This document shows positions 26,509 to 35,616 of a DNA stretch of 64,000 nucleotides, piece by piece. The position numbers were made by a program, and so were the translations under genes. The stretch covers positions 2,294,001-2,358,000 of the forward strand of contig NZ_JOOA01000002.1 in the NCBI RefSeq assembly GCF_000712055.1, read 5' to 3'. Source of the stretch: Ruminococcus sp. HUN007. GTDB lineage: Bacteria; Bacillota; Clostridia; Oscillospirales; Ruminococcaceae. Each line of letters begins with the position of its first letter. Within the stretch, counting starts at the first letter, position 1. The notes under the pieces were generated by a model that worked only from the letters and a program-made list of their open reading frames with translations, did not search any database and had not been told where the DNA came from.

Positions 26509-27912
26509 AAAGATTAAAAAGGTCAGCAGGCTCAACCAGGATTATATTTGTACTGGTTTGAGCTTTTTCTTTTATCCATTCAGTGTATCCGCCTTTGCTG
26601 AAAAAGTAAAAGTATCTTTCACGGATATTGCTGAAGTTATCGGCAGTAGCGCACAGATCGTCATATTCTTTCTTGTCAAGCGGTGAATTTTTATACTTGC
26701 ATTCGCAGAAAATTGCTTGTTTATCTCCTTTGCCAAGCAAAAGAATATCGCAGTCATCCTGTTTTTTTAGTTTGTTGTTCGTTCCCCACCACTTGCCGAT
26801 TTGATGCGGAATAAAAGGAAGTTTCTTTAATTTGGCAAGTCGTATCATATACTGTTTGCATATGTTTTCAAAAATAATTCCCATGTAATCATTGAAAGAT
26901 TCAGGAGCAGTTATTTCATCAGCCGCAGCTTCTTCACCGATAAGCTCATAATAGCTTTTTTCTGTAAAAAAATAAAGCGATACCAGAATGAGAAGAAATT
27001 ATCGCTGATCGTGTATAAAGTTTTACGTGAACTTTCATCTTCACCGCAAGGAGTGTTACGGCTTATAAGTTTCAGATCAATAAGTGTTTTCAAATATTTA
27101 CTGCATTTTGAAGCATCTTCGTGTATCTTTGTTGTTATGTCGTTCATCCGACTTGCTCCGTTTGCAATAGCTTCAAAAATGCTGTTATACACGGCTGGGT
27201 CTCGTAGTTCCATCTTTAAAAGTGATTGTGGTTCCTCAGTCAGAAAGGCGCCAGTACGGAGTATGTTGGCCGCTATATTATTGCGTATAGATTTGTCAGC
27301 ATCAAAAGCCTGCAGGTAGCAAGGGATGCCGCCTAGAATTCCGTATGCGGCAAGTTTGTCTTCTGCAGTGTAGTTTTTAAAAAATTCAGCACTGTCCACA
27401 TAATCGAATGGAAGCAGTTCAAGCTGTGAGGTTGAACGACCGTAAAGCGGACTTTTGTATCCCATTACATCGTTCTCCATAAAGCTTACACTTGAACCGC
27501 ATAGAATAAGAAATATATTTTTATTACTCCATTTGTGGTCAATAGTGTGTTGAAGAATACTCTTAACACTAGGATTCTCTGATGCAATAAACGGAAATTC
27601 GTCGATTATAATAGTTGTATGTTTTTCAGAAGATTTATGATCAATATATTCGAATGCAATCTGCCAGCTGTCAAAACTACTAAAGCTGTGACCTTCAAAG
27701 AAGAACTGAACGGTTTTAGAAAAATCCTGAAGATTAAGAAAATCGCTTTTTTCCTGAGCGGAGAAGAAAATAATCTCTTTGTTTTTGCTGAATTCTTTCA
27801 ACAAAGAAGTTTTTCCGACACGCCTTCGTCCGAAAAGAACAAGAAATTCAAATTTTCCGGATGTGTTTAAAGAATCAAGCAGCTGTAATTCGTTTTTACG
27901 ACCTATAAACAT
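26507..27912 (-). pseudogene. AAA ATPase with DUF234-type nuclease-like end, frameshifted
   Basis: Two adjoining frames form one protein. 27912-26911 gives a P-loop ATPase (FGRRRVGKTSLLKEF near residue 28; IIIDEFPFI Walker B) of the archaeal-type ATP-binding family; 26884-26507 gives its C-terminal DUF234 domain (DILLLGKGDKQAIFCECKY, an E-x-K-like nuclease core). Removing one base from the seven-A tract at 26966-26972 joins them without a stop and restores FIFTEKSYYELIGEE. As read, the ATPase ends early. The family is common in Clostridia and often present in many copies; its role is unclear (mobile or defence-linked suspected). Not part of the pilus. Confidence 0.8.
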
Positions 27913-28094
27913 TCAGATTACCGCCTTTCTGTTGTATTAAAAATAGTTTGTCAGAACTTTGAAAAAAACTAATTTAGTGAATTACGATTATTATACTCCT
28001 GATTCACTAAATTGTCAATAGCTGTGTAAGTGTTATAATTACATTATTGATGCAATAAGTAAAATAGATATATGAAATTAGTGTACAAAAGCAA

Positions 28095-28123
28095 TTGATA
28101 ATGTTGATAAAATATGATACAAT
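28095..28123 (+). promoter_or_regulatory. Promoter of pilin gene 1
   Basis: TTGATA at 28095-28100, 17-bp spacer, TACAAT at 28118-28123. Confidence 0.65.
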
Positions 28124-28173
28124 TATCTTAAGGATTTGATGACGCTTTATAGCATAATAGGGGAGGGATTTTC

Positions 28174-28680
28174 GTGAAAAAAATAAAAGGTTTTACGCTG
28201 ATTGAATTAATAGTTGTCATAGCCATTATCGGGGTACTTGCAGCTATACTTGTTCCGGCAATGATGGGATGGGTTAAAAAGTCGCGCATAACAACCTATA
28301 ACAATAATGCCAGCGAGATTTGTACTCAGCTGCAGATTGTCATGACTGATCTTGACCGTTCAGGTGATGGCTTTATAGCAGGTGAATGTATACTTGAATA
28401 CGATAGTTCGAAACCTTCAGATAAGTTTGAGGTAACTTACGGCGGTACTCTTACGCAGAATATGAAAGATGCACTTGCTAAGATCAATGATAATCTTACA
28501 GATATGTCAAACTCGAAGTGGGCTGCCAGAATAAATGACAGTACGATTGAAGCAGTTATATTTTCTTCGAATAATTATAAGGACGTTGGCGGATTTCCGT
28601 ATCAGAATACCAAGGATATAAAAATTTCAGGAAAGTCTAAGAGTGATTTACTTGATTGTGCTGAATCCGGTTGGAGTTGA
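28174..28680 (+). CDS. Type IV pilin 1
   Basis: A 168-residue prepilin: leader VKKIKG|FTLIELIVVIAIIGVLA, with an N-terminal helix that is the pilus core, then a C-terminal head. Start is GTG 28174 behind GGGAGGG. The helix and the following YNNNASEICTQLQIVMTDLD stretch are nearly the same as in pilin 2, showing a duplication. Both heads end in a Cys-containing tail (LLDCAESGWS and FLDCAVNGWN), so a head disulfide with the Cys in SEICTQ is possible. Confidence 0.92.
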   Translation: MKKIKGFTLIELIVVIAIIGVLAAILVPAMMGWVKKSRITTYNNNASEICTQLQIVMTDLDRSGDGFIAGECILEYDSSKPSDKFEVTYGGTLTQNMKDALAKINDNLTDMSNSKWAARINDSTIEAVIFSSNNYKDVGGFPYQNTKDIKISGKSKSDLLDCAESGWS

Positions 28681-28806
28681 TATGTAGATTGAATATTTCC
28701 TCTTTAAGTGTATGTGCAAAAGAATCTAAATGCATAAATTATGGTACAGTATTTTATCATTCATGTATGTAATAAACAAACCAAATTGTACCATGTACCG
28801 AAATTA

Positions 28807-28835
28807 TTGACTTTACAGAATACCGGTGCTATAAT
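28807..28835 (+). promoter_or_regulatory. Promoter of pilin gene 2
   Basis: TTGACT at 28807-28812, 17-bp spacer, TATAAT at 28830-28835. The ten bases ending in the -10 box (GGTGCTATAAT) recur in the pilin 3 promoter. Confidence 0.8.
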
Positions 28836-28924
28836 TTAATCAATTAGAAACCAGTTATACGGGGATAAAGTGTTTCTGATTGTGTAGTATGTAGTGTCAA
28901 AAAATAAGAAAGGGGAAATAAAAA

Positions 28925-29416
28925 ATGAAAAGATTTAAGGGATTTACGCTTATCGAACTTATCGTGGTTATTGCTATCATAGGTGTACTTGCGGCTATTC
29001 TCGTTCCTGCAATGATGGGATGGGTAATGAAGTCAAGGGTAGCTACCTATAACAATAACGCAAGTGAGATTTGTACCCAGCTTCAGATTGTCATGACAGA
29101 TCTTGATAAAGACGGTAGTGCCAATCTTACCGGAGACTGTACACTTTTCTTTGATGGAACCGATTATGTTCTTCAAGGTGCCACACTTGAACCTGAAACA
29201 GAAGCTGCATTAAAAGCTGCAGACAGAGAGCTTACTGATATGTCTCATGCGAAGTGGGCAGCAAGACTTAAGGACAGTCAGGTGCGCGCAGTTATATTTA
29301 CCAATAATGACTATAAGAATGTTGGCGGTTTTCCGATTCAGTGTACCAAGGAATACGATACAACTGGTAAAGACGAATCAGTTTTCCTGGATTGCGCCGT
29401 AAACGGATGGAACTAA
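28925..29416 (+). CDS. Type IV pilin 2
   Basis: A 163-residue prepilin with leader MKRFKG|FTLIELIVVIAIIGV. It is a close paralogue of pilin 1 (same core helix, same SEICTQLQIVMTDLD, same DMSxxKWAARLKDS and VGGFP blocks) but with a different surface loop in the head. It has its own consensus promoter and terminator, so it can be expressed independently of pilin 1. AGGGGAAA precedes ATG. Confidence 0.92.
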   Translation: MKRFKGFTLIELIVVIAIIGVLAAILVPAMMGWVMKSRVATYNNNASEICTQLQIVMTDLDKDGSANLTGDCTLFFDGTDYVLQGATLEPETEAALKAADRELTDMSHAKWAARLKDSQVRAVIFTNNDYKNVGGFPIQCTKEYDTTGKDESVFLDCAVNGWN

Positions 29417-29448
29417 TATTGATTAACTATTAACATAATACTTTTACT

Positions 29449-29479
29449 CCACCGTGTATCCCCACGGTGGTCTTTTTTT
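29449..29479 (+). terminator. Terminator of pilin gene 2
   Basis: CCACCGTG (29449-29456) and CACGGTGG (29463-29470) followed by a T run. Confidence 0.85.
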
Positions 29480-29569
29480 ACTTATAGCTATTGACAAATA
29501 TATAATTTTCGTCTAAACTAAAGTTATTCTTTGAGTGGACCTGATTTTTGCTGAAAGGAGACTTGCAAA

Positions 29570-29661
29570 TGAATTTTAAGGTTGGTGTCGGAAAAACCGA
29601 TTTTGAAGCACTCAGAAAATCTGGAAATTATTATGTCGATGTTATGATTGAAAAATACTGA
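29570..29661 (+). pseudogene. Remnant of an AAA/PD-(D/E)XK family gene start
   Basis: After MNFK there is a one-base shift into the frame VGVGKTDFEALRKSGNYYVD, which matches the conserved N-terminus of the gene at 49765 (VGIDNYDDLINENGYYVDKT). The frame stops after 26 codons and the rest of the gene is missing. A ribosome site (GAAAGGAG) still precedes the ATG. This is a decayed start of the same multi-copy family. Confidence 0.55.
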
Positions 29662-29727
29662 ATAATATATTATAATAATAGAAGTAGGAAGAGAAATAAA
29701 AATCGAATCAATCGAAGGAGTAGAAAA

Positions 29728-30048
29728 GTGATTGACATTGAAAAGTTACGAATATATGATGAAGAGGATAATATCTATGTAACTGAACACGCCTCAGAAA
29801 GATTTCGACAGCGTGGAATAAAAATCAAAGATATCAGAGTAGCTATTCATAATGGTGAGATTATTGAGCAATATCCGGAAGATTATCCTTTTCCAAGTTG
29901 TTTGATATATGGTAATGATTCAAACGATAATCCCATACATGTTTGTATGAGTGATGAAGGAACATCAAGTAGAATTATAACAGCGTACCATCCTGATTTG
30001 AAGAACTGGAATGAAGATTTAAAAACAAGAAAGGAGAATAAACAATGA
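29728..30048 (+). CDS. DUF4258 protein, possible toxin of a toxin-antitoxin pair
   Basis: A 106-residue basic-to-acidic mixed protein with the DUF4258 pattern: VTEHASERFRQRGI near the start, IIEQYPEDYPFPSCLIYG in the middle and IITAYHPDLKNW at the end. This fold is related to RelE/MqsR-like toxins. Its stop overlaps the ATG of a YgiT-type zinc-finger protein (ATGA), the layout of mqsRA-like modules. The toxic activity is inferred from family context. GGAGTAG precedes the GTG start at 29728. Confidence 0.75.
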   Translation: MIDIEKLRIYDEEDNIYVTEHASERFRQRGIKIKDIRVAIHNGEIIEQYPEDYPFPSCLIYGNDSNDNPIHVCMSDEGTSSRIITAYHPDLKNWNEDLKTRKENKQ

Positions 30049-30275
30049 GATGTTTACTTTGTAAAGCTGATTCTTTGGTAAAATCCCAGAATACATATTT
30101 CGCCCAACTCGATAATTGCTATGTTATTATCGAAAATGTTCCGTGCTACAAATGTGCTCAGTGTGGTGAAGTGGTTTATTCTGCTTCGGTTATGGAGAAA
30201 ATAGAAGAGATTCTGGATAAGGTTCAGAATATCGCCAGCAAGATCTTTATTATGGATTATACCAAGGCAGCCTAA
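30045..30275 (+). CDS. YgiT-type zinc-finger protein, possible antitoxin
   Basis: A 76-residue protein with two CxxC pairs (CLLC and CAQC) and the sequence VPCYKCAQCGEVVYS typical of the YgiT/MqsA N-terminal zinc domain, followed by a helical tail (EEILDKVQNIASKIF). It lacks the DNA-binding HTH domain found in full MqsA. It overlaps the DUF4258 gene by four bases, so the two are translationally coupled. Confidence 0.8.
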   Translation: MRCLLCKADSLVKSQNTYFAQLDNCYVIIENVPCYKCAQCGEVVYSASVMEKIEEILDKVQNIASKIFIMDYTKAA

Positions 30276-30309
30276 TGTTACTCTTTGGTATGATGAATAT
30301 GTACCCGTT

Positions 30310-30353
30310 CAGGCAGTAAAGGATAAACAAAAACATCCTTTACTGCCTGATTT
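30310..30353 (+). terminator. Terminator after the DUF4258/YgiT pair
   Basis: A 15-bp perfect stem (30310-30324 with 30335-30349) followed by ATTTTG. The rest of the gap to 30632 holds the pilin 3 promoter and its leader of about 115 bases. Confidence 0.85.
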
Positions 30354-30482
30354 TGTCCGCTGTTAACCATGAATAATAATGCACGAATTATATAGATTAT
30401 ATAAAACAGAAGAAACTTAATCGTTTAAGTTTTGGATATTTTGAATAAGTATACAATCTTCCATTTTGGGCTTTCAATTTCG

Positions 30483-30511
30483 TTGACAAACAAAAAACAT
30501 GGTGCTATAAT
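30483..30511 (+). promoter_or_regulatory. Strong promoter of pilin gene 3
   Basis: TTGACA at 30483-30488, 17-bp spacer, TATAAT at 30506-30511: a full consensus sigma-A promoter. It shares GGTGCTATAAT with the pilin 2 promoter. A leader of about 115 bases follows. Confidence 0.9.
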
Positions 30512-30632
30512 ATGAACATAAGGTACAGAGAGGAACGCACAGAGCTCCAGGACGTCATGGAAAATCTGATTCTCTCAGTACAATATCGAACGTTTAAAAA
30601 ACGGCTTATTATATTTTAGGAGGAAATTTAAA

Positions 30633-31076
30633 ATGAAAAAGAATTACAAAGGTTTTACACTTATCGAACTTATCGTTGTTATCGCTATCATCGGTGTTCT
30701 CGCAGCTATCCTTGTTCCAGCTATGATGGGTTGGGTAAGAAAGGCTGCTATCAACTCAGCTAACGCTAATGCTAAGTCAGTTTTCACAGCTGCTCAGACA
30801 ATTTGTCAGGAACATGAAACAAGAGGATGCGCAGATGTTACTGGTAAGTCTGACATTGAAGATGAAGTAGATGCTTCATTAAATGGTGCTACAGCTGGTT
30901 ATGACTGGGATATAACAGTTGATCAGAATATCGTTACAGCAGCAGCTACTATTACAAACGGCTGGCAGGGTGGTTACCCGAATCCATGCCCGAATACAGT
31001 AACAACTAAGCAGTCTCTTGGAACTGCTTTAGCAAATGCTGCAAGCGGTAACACAGCTTCAACTTGGGGTAAATAA
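30633..31076 (+). CDS. pilA: Type IV pilin 3, likely major pilin
   Basis: A 147-residue prepilin, leader MKKNYKG|FTLIELIVVIAIIGVLAAILVPAMMGW, with the same core helix as pilins 1 and 2 but a different head that is Ala/Asn/Thr-rich and ends in GNTASTWGK. It has the strongest promoter of the three, a perfect AGGAGG box and its own terminator, so it is the best candidate for the major subunit. Two Cys (TICQEHE, RGCADV) could form a head disulfide. Confidence 0.9.
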   Translation: MKKNYKGFTLIELIVVIAIIGVLAAILVPAMMGWVRKAAINSANANAKSVFTAAQTICQEHETRGCADVTGKSDIEDEVDASLNGATAGYDWDITVDQNIVTAAATITNGWQGGYPNPCPNTVTTKQSLGTALANAASGNTASTWGK

Positions 31077-31114
31077 TTATATTGGTTTATCATAAATCTG
31101 AATAGTTAAAATCG

Positions 31115-31146
31115 GAGGACAGAACTAATACTTCTGTCCTCTTTGT
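31115..31146 (+). terminator. Terminator of pilin gene 3
   Basis: GAGGACAGAA (31115-31124) pairs with TTCTGTCCTC (31132-31141), followed by a T-rich tail. Confidence 0.85.
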
Positions 31147-31261
31147 GTTTTAACACGATTCATAATAACGCACTGAATAAATTAATGAGAGGCTGGTATT
31201 TATTAAAACAACATATTCCTTAAAAACTTTTTTCAGAATCTTTTTCATCAGTTTCATTTCA

Positions 31262-33631
31262 ATGCTCATCATTCTTATCCCCAACACGATAACAAATCAT
31301 GGCTTTTTTCTGTATGCAGGCGACTATGCGTTTCAGGAGATCCCATTTTATTATCATGCATCTGATTACGTTAAAAATAATACAATAGGATGGGACTGGC
31401 AGACTGATCTTGGATCTGATTTTCTGACCTCATACGGTTTTTACCTGATTGGCAGCGTTTTTTTCTGGATCGTTTCAAGATTATCCGGAATGACAGTGGT
31501 TTATGCGATGCCTGTAATGCTTGCCTTTAAAACAGCAGTTGGCGCGCTGGGTGCTTATTTATATATTTCCCGTTACGTGAAAAAAGAAGAAGCTGTTTTT
31601 ATCGGGGCGTATATGTATGCGTTTTCCGGATTTCAAATGACAAGTCTTGTGTTTAACCATTTTCATGATGTTACTGCTCTGTTTCCTTTTCTGCTTTTAT
31701 CTTTTGACCTTCTTGTTACAGAGAATAAAAAAGTGTTCTTTGCGATTATGGTTGCAGTCACAGCAGCTACTAATTATTTTTTCTTTTTTGGAATAGCTGT
31801 TTTTGTAATTATTTATTATGTGGTCAGATGTACCGTGAAAGATTTCATCTTTTCCATAAAAAATTTTTTCAACATAGTTCTGGAGGCAATTATAGGTGTT
31901 TCATGTGCGGCAATAATACTTGTTCCTACAGTTTTATTACTTCATTCATCAGAAAGAGTAGGTGAAACATTATACGGTGTTGATCTTGTTTCATATAATG
32001 ACAATACTATAATTCCGAAAATACTTCAGAGCTTATTCCTTATTCCTGATCCTTCTTCAGGAGGAATGCTTTTTAAATCTCAGGACAATACACATAACTG
32101 GGCTTCAATTTCGTTATATCTGCCACTGTTTACGATAACAGGTGTTGCCGCTTTTCTGAAAACAAACAAAAAAAGCTGGGTTTCCTGCATTTTAAAAGTG
32201 TGCATTATAATTGCTTTAGTACCTGGACTTAACAGCATCTTTTCAATGTTTAATTCTTCTTACTATGCCAGATGGTATTACATGCCTGTCCTTATAATGT
32301 GTCTTGCGACTGCTAAATCACTGGAGTCTGGCTATGATTTAAGCATTGGTATAAAAACAGAAGCTGCAGCCCTGGTCATACTTGCCGTTATTTTTTGTCT
32401 GCCTAATAAAGTGATCAAACAATCAGAACGTCTTAGTGTTGCTTTAGGAAAAAAAGAAAACATAGAAACGGAGATAAAGTGGTTTAAGTTTTCTGATACA
32501 CCTGTATTGTTCTGGCAGTGCATGGCTTTTTCAGTGATTTTTCTGCTTGTAATTTTTGTTTATGAACATGAACGAAAAAAACCTGGGACTTTAAAGAAAA
32601 TATCGGCAGTGCTGGTTGCTTTAAACATTATAAATTTCATAATTTTCATAAACAGTACCATATCGGAAACAAGGTTTGACTCAGAAGAAGTTCACGATTC
32701 TTTCATTGCATACGAACCGCAGATAAATGATGATGATATTTACAGAATAGCGCATGCTTCCTCTAACAGCAATGTTAATTATGGTATGGTCTGGGATTAT
32801 ATGAATGCAGGTTGTTTTAACAGTGTTGAGGCAAATGAAATAAATGACTTTTATTATAATGTTAAAGGAATTAAGCGAAATATGATGAGCAGCTATGAGA
32901 GTGAAGACTATCCAGCGTACAGTTTGCTTTCTGTTAAGTATATTTTTAATCTGAGTACTGGTGATGATCTGAATGTTGAGATAAAACCGGTAAAGCTTCC
33001 AGGCTGTTCGCTTTATGATAAACAGCAGTGCTATTATATTTATAAGAACGATTGTTACATTCCTTTCGGTTTCATGTATGATTACTGCATTGATGACAAA
33101 ACGCTTGAAGGATATCTGGATGAAAACATTACTGAAAATAAATATCAGTACAAACAATTCGCTATGCTTCGTGCTCTTGTTCTTGATAATGAAGATATTG
33201 ATGAATACAGAGATTATATTAAGCCTTTGCCGGCTTCAATGCTTGAGGATCTTGACGAAGAAACTTATTATTCGGACTGTGAAGACAGAAGATCAGAGTC
33301 CTGTTCCTCGTTTGAGTACGATTCAAAGGGCTATCATGCTCAAATAAACACTGACAGAAAAGGACTGGTGTTCTTTAGTGTTCCGTGCTCAGAAGGCTGG
33401 AACGCAAAAGTAAACGGGGCTGACGTAAAAGTAATAAAGGCTCATTACGGACTTACTGCCGTAACGGTTGAACCTGGAGAAAACGATATAGAGTTTTTCT
33501 ATGAAACTCCCGGACTTGCAGAAGGGAAAAAGATTTCTTTTGTGTCGCTGTCAGTGCTCGTAATCTATTCCTTAGCAGTTGTTATTCAATACAGGAGAAG
33601 AGAAACTGTCAGAAAAGCTGCAGAAGTGTGA
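31262..33631 (+). CDS. YfhO-family multispanning membrane protein
   Basis: A 789-residue (or longer) GT-C-like membrane protein with about 11-13 hydrophobic helices in the first 450 residues, a large extracellular part and a last membrane segment near 755-775. YfhO proteins glycosylate lipoteichoic acid or related polymers. The frame stays open upstream of ATG 31262 through a basic, hydrophobic stretch (KTTYSLKTFFRIFF), and GAGAGG at 31187-31192 sits 9 bases before an ATT at 31202; the real start may be this rare codon. ATG 31262 has no ribosome site. First gene of a surface-polymer region. Confidence 0.8.
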   Translation: MLIILIPNTITNHGFFLYAGDYAFQEIPFYYHASDYVKNNTIGWDWQTDLGSDFLTSYGFYLIGSVFFWIVSRLSGMTVVYAMPVMLAFKTAVGALGAYLYISRYVKKEEAVFIGAYMYAFSGFQMTSLVFNHFHDVTALFPFLLLSFDLLVTENKKVFFAIMVAVTAATNYFFFFGIAVFVIIYYVVRCTVKDFIFSIKNFFNIVLEAIIGVSCAAIILVPTVLLLHSSERVGETLYGVDLVSYNDNTIIPKILQSLFLIPDPSSGGMLFKSQDNTHNWASISLYLPLFTITGVAAFLKTNKKSWVSCILKVCIIIALVPGLNSIFSMFNSSYYARWYYMPVLIMCLATAKSLESGYDLSIGIKTEAAALVILAVIFCLPNKVIKQSERLSVALGKKENIETEIKWFKFSDTPVLFWQCMAFSVIFLLVIFVYEHERKKPGTLKKISAVLVALNIINFIIFINSTISETRFDSEEVHDSFIAYEPQINDDDIYRIAHASSNSNVNYGMVWDYMNAGCFNSVEANEINDFYYNVKGIKRNMMSSYESEDYPAYSLLSVKYIFNLSTGDDLNVEIKPVKLPGCSLYDKQQCYYIYKNDCYIPFGFMYDYCIDDKTLEGYLDENITENKYQYKQFAMLRALVLDNEDIDEYRDYIKPLPASMLEDLDEETYYSDCEDRRSESCSSFEYDSKGYHAQINTDRKGLVFFSVPCSEGWNAKVNGADVKVIKAHYGLTAVTVEPGENDIEFFYETPGLAEGKKISFVSLSVLVIYSLAVVIQYRRRETVRKAAEV

Positions 33632-33688
33632 TGAATGATGCGTTTGCCTGAAGTTGCACTATTTACTGAAATATGATATAATATAACA

Positions 33689-33735
33689 GACCGGAAGATT
33701 GTAATAAGACATTCTTCCGGTCGGTACTTTTTTTT
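33689..33735 (+). terminator. Terminator after the YfhO-like gene
   Basis: GACCGGAAGA (33689-33698) pairs with TCTTCCGGTC (33713-33722), followed by eight T. Confidence 0.85.
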
Positions 33736-33765
33736 GAAATTAAGTATAAGCAGGAGAAACAGCTG

Positions 33766-35520
33766 ATGAGTGAGAAAAAGATTGAACAAAATAAAACAGT
33801 ATATTTTATAATTCTATTTGTAATAATTTTTCTCCAGCTGGGAAGAATTATTTACGGATTTGTGTATCTTAAGGAAGATTTCCATTCCGACGAAATGTGG
33901 AGCTTCGGCCTTTCTAATAGTTATTACGAACCGTTTGTTTATCAGAATGCGGATCATACAGATAAAATTAATTACAAGAGCTGGTTTTCATCTGAAGTAA
34001 TGCGCGACTATCTGACAGTTGATACTGAACATCGCTTTTCCTACGGTTCGGTCTATTACAATCAGGTGCATGATTATCATCCTCCTTTTTATTATTTTAT
34101 ACTGCACACCATCTGTTCTTTCTTCCCTGGAAAGTTTTCACCATGGTTTAGTTTTGTAATAAATATTTTTGCATTTATTTGTACAGACTTCTTTCTGTAT
34201 AAGCTTATTAATGAAATATCTCGATCAGAAATAACAGCATTGATTGGATGTGCATTTTACGGTTTTTCAATGGGTGCGTTTAATACATTTGAATTTGTCC
34301 GTATCTACTCGCTGGCTACAATGATATCTGTTTTGTATTTATATTATCATGCAAAACTATACCATTCAGACAAAATAAAGAAAAATATGATTATAATATT
34401 CTTTATTACCTTGACTGGTTGTCTGACTCATCACTTTTTTGTTCCTTTCGCTGGTTGTGTATCAGTATGTTTCTGTATTTATTATCTTATCAGGAAAAGA
34501 TATAAGAGTTTTTTTGCATACTCATTTACCATGGTAGGTTCTGTAGCAGCTTCAGTAATATTATTCCCGGCTACAATTGCTCATTTTTTTTCTGATCAGA
34601 CACAGGATGCTAAGTATCCGTTCATTTGGCAGTTTAAATTAACTCTGAACTGTATGCTTAAAGAATTGTTTGGAGTTTCTGTTTCAGTTATGAAAATGCA
34701 TTCCTATACTGCTGATCTGATAGTAGCAGCATGTATATGTGTGTTGATTATACCATTACTTTTTCTTTTTAGGAAAGAAGTATGGTTTCGTAATTTTATT
34801 TCTTTTTTGAAAAAGTATTTTTTAAAAGCTGTTGCTAAGATTAAAAATACGGATCTTATGATCATATCTATACTGGTTTCTGTATTTGGAATGATACTTC
34901 TGACAGCACTAACTGTCTCATACATTTTTATGGAAAAACAAACTGATCGTTATATTTTCATTGTTTTTCCTGGTGCGATTGCAGCTTTTACAGTTATAAT
35001 CAATTCCATTTTTAAATGTATAAAAAAACAGGCCGTTGCTAATTTTATACTTGCCGTACTCTGTACTGTTTTTTGTGTCATGTCAAACCTGTATGGTCCT
35101 GATAATTATATTTTTACCAAGGAGGATGGTGCGGTTTCGGTACAGAAAACAATAAAAGATTCAGATTGTGTTTTCATCAGCGATGATTTTTGGCTTCTGA
35201 CATGTTTTACAAGATTATCAATGGAGTCAGATTATCTGTATGCAATTACAGGTGAAAATTTGAAAAATGACATAGCCGATATTTCTGATCCTCCGTCTGA
35301 TGACAGTGATCTCTATTATTTTGTTGATGAAAATTCACTTTATGTTGAATATGATACAGAATCAATGAAGTGGCCGGTACGCGGAATGGGAAAAGATCAG
35401 TCTGAAAAGCTGACCAAAACTCAGCTTGAAAGTGAACTTTATGAAAAATACTCAATGTGCGAGTATATTGGATTTGACAATGTTTTCAGAAGAAAATTCC
35501 TTATTTATAAAGTGAAATGA
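33766..35520 (+). CDS. Glycosyltransferase family 39-like membrane protein
   Basis: A 584-residue protein with about ten membrane helices. The first outside loop has the Asp-Glu pair of GT-C enzymes (HSDEMWS, about residues 42-48) and later YHPPFYYF, the pattern of ArnT/PMT-like lipid-linked sugar transferases. It would move a sugar from a polyprenyl carrier to a surface acceptor. A soluble tail of about 110 residues follows the last helix. Acceptor and sugar are unknown. The spacing to the neighbours fits one cell-surface polymer region. Confidence 0.75.
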   Translation: MSEKKIEQNKTVYFIILFVIIFLQLGRIIYGFVYLKEDFHSDEMWSFGLSNSYYEPFVYQNADHTDKINYKSWFSSEVMRDYLTVDTEHRFSYGSVYYNQVHDYHPPFYYFILHTICSFFPGKFSPWFSFVINIFAFICTDFFLYKLINEISRSEITALIGCAFYGFSMGAFNTFEFVRIYSLATMISVLYLYYHAKLYHSDKIKKNMIIIFFITLTGCLTHHFFVPFAGCVSVCFCIYYLIRKRYKSFFAYSFTMVGSVAASVILFPATIAHFFSDQTQDAKYPFIWQFKLTLNCMLKELFGVSVSVMKMHSYTADLIVAACICVLIIPLLFLFRKEVWFRNFISFLKKYFLKAVAKIKNTDLMIISILVSVFGMILLTALTVSYIFMEKQTDRYIFIVFPGAIAAFTVIINSIFKCIKKQAVANFILAVLCTVFCVMSNLYGPDNYIFTKEDGAVSVQKTIKDSDCVFISDDFWLLTCFTRLSMESDYLYAITGENLKNDIADISDPPSDDSDLYYFVDENSLYVEYDTESMKWPVRGMGKDQSEKLTKTQLESELYEKYSMCEYIGFDNVFRRKFLIYKVK

Positions 35521-35616
35521 TAAAGGAAAAGGCTGTGAATTAGTGGTTAATAACAAAGATTATATATTTAATAAATAGCATTAGATGCTAAAACTTTATT
35601 AGTCAAGGAGTCAGAA

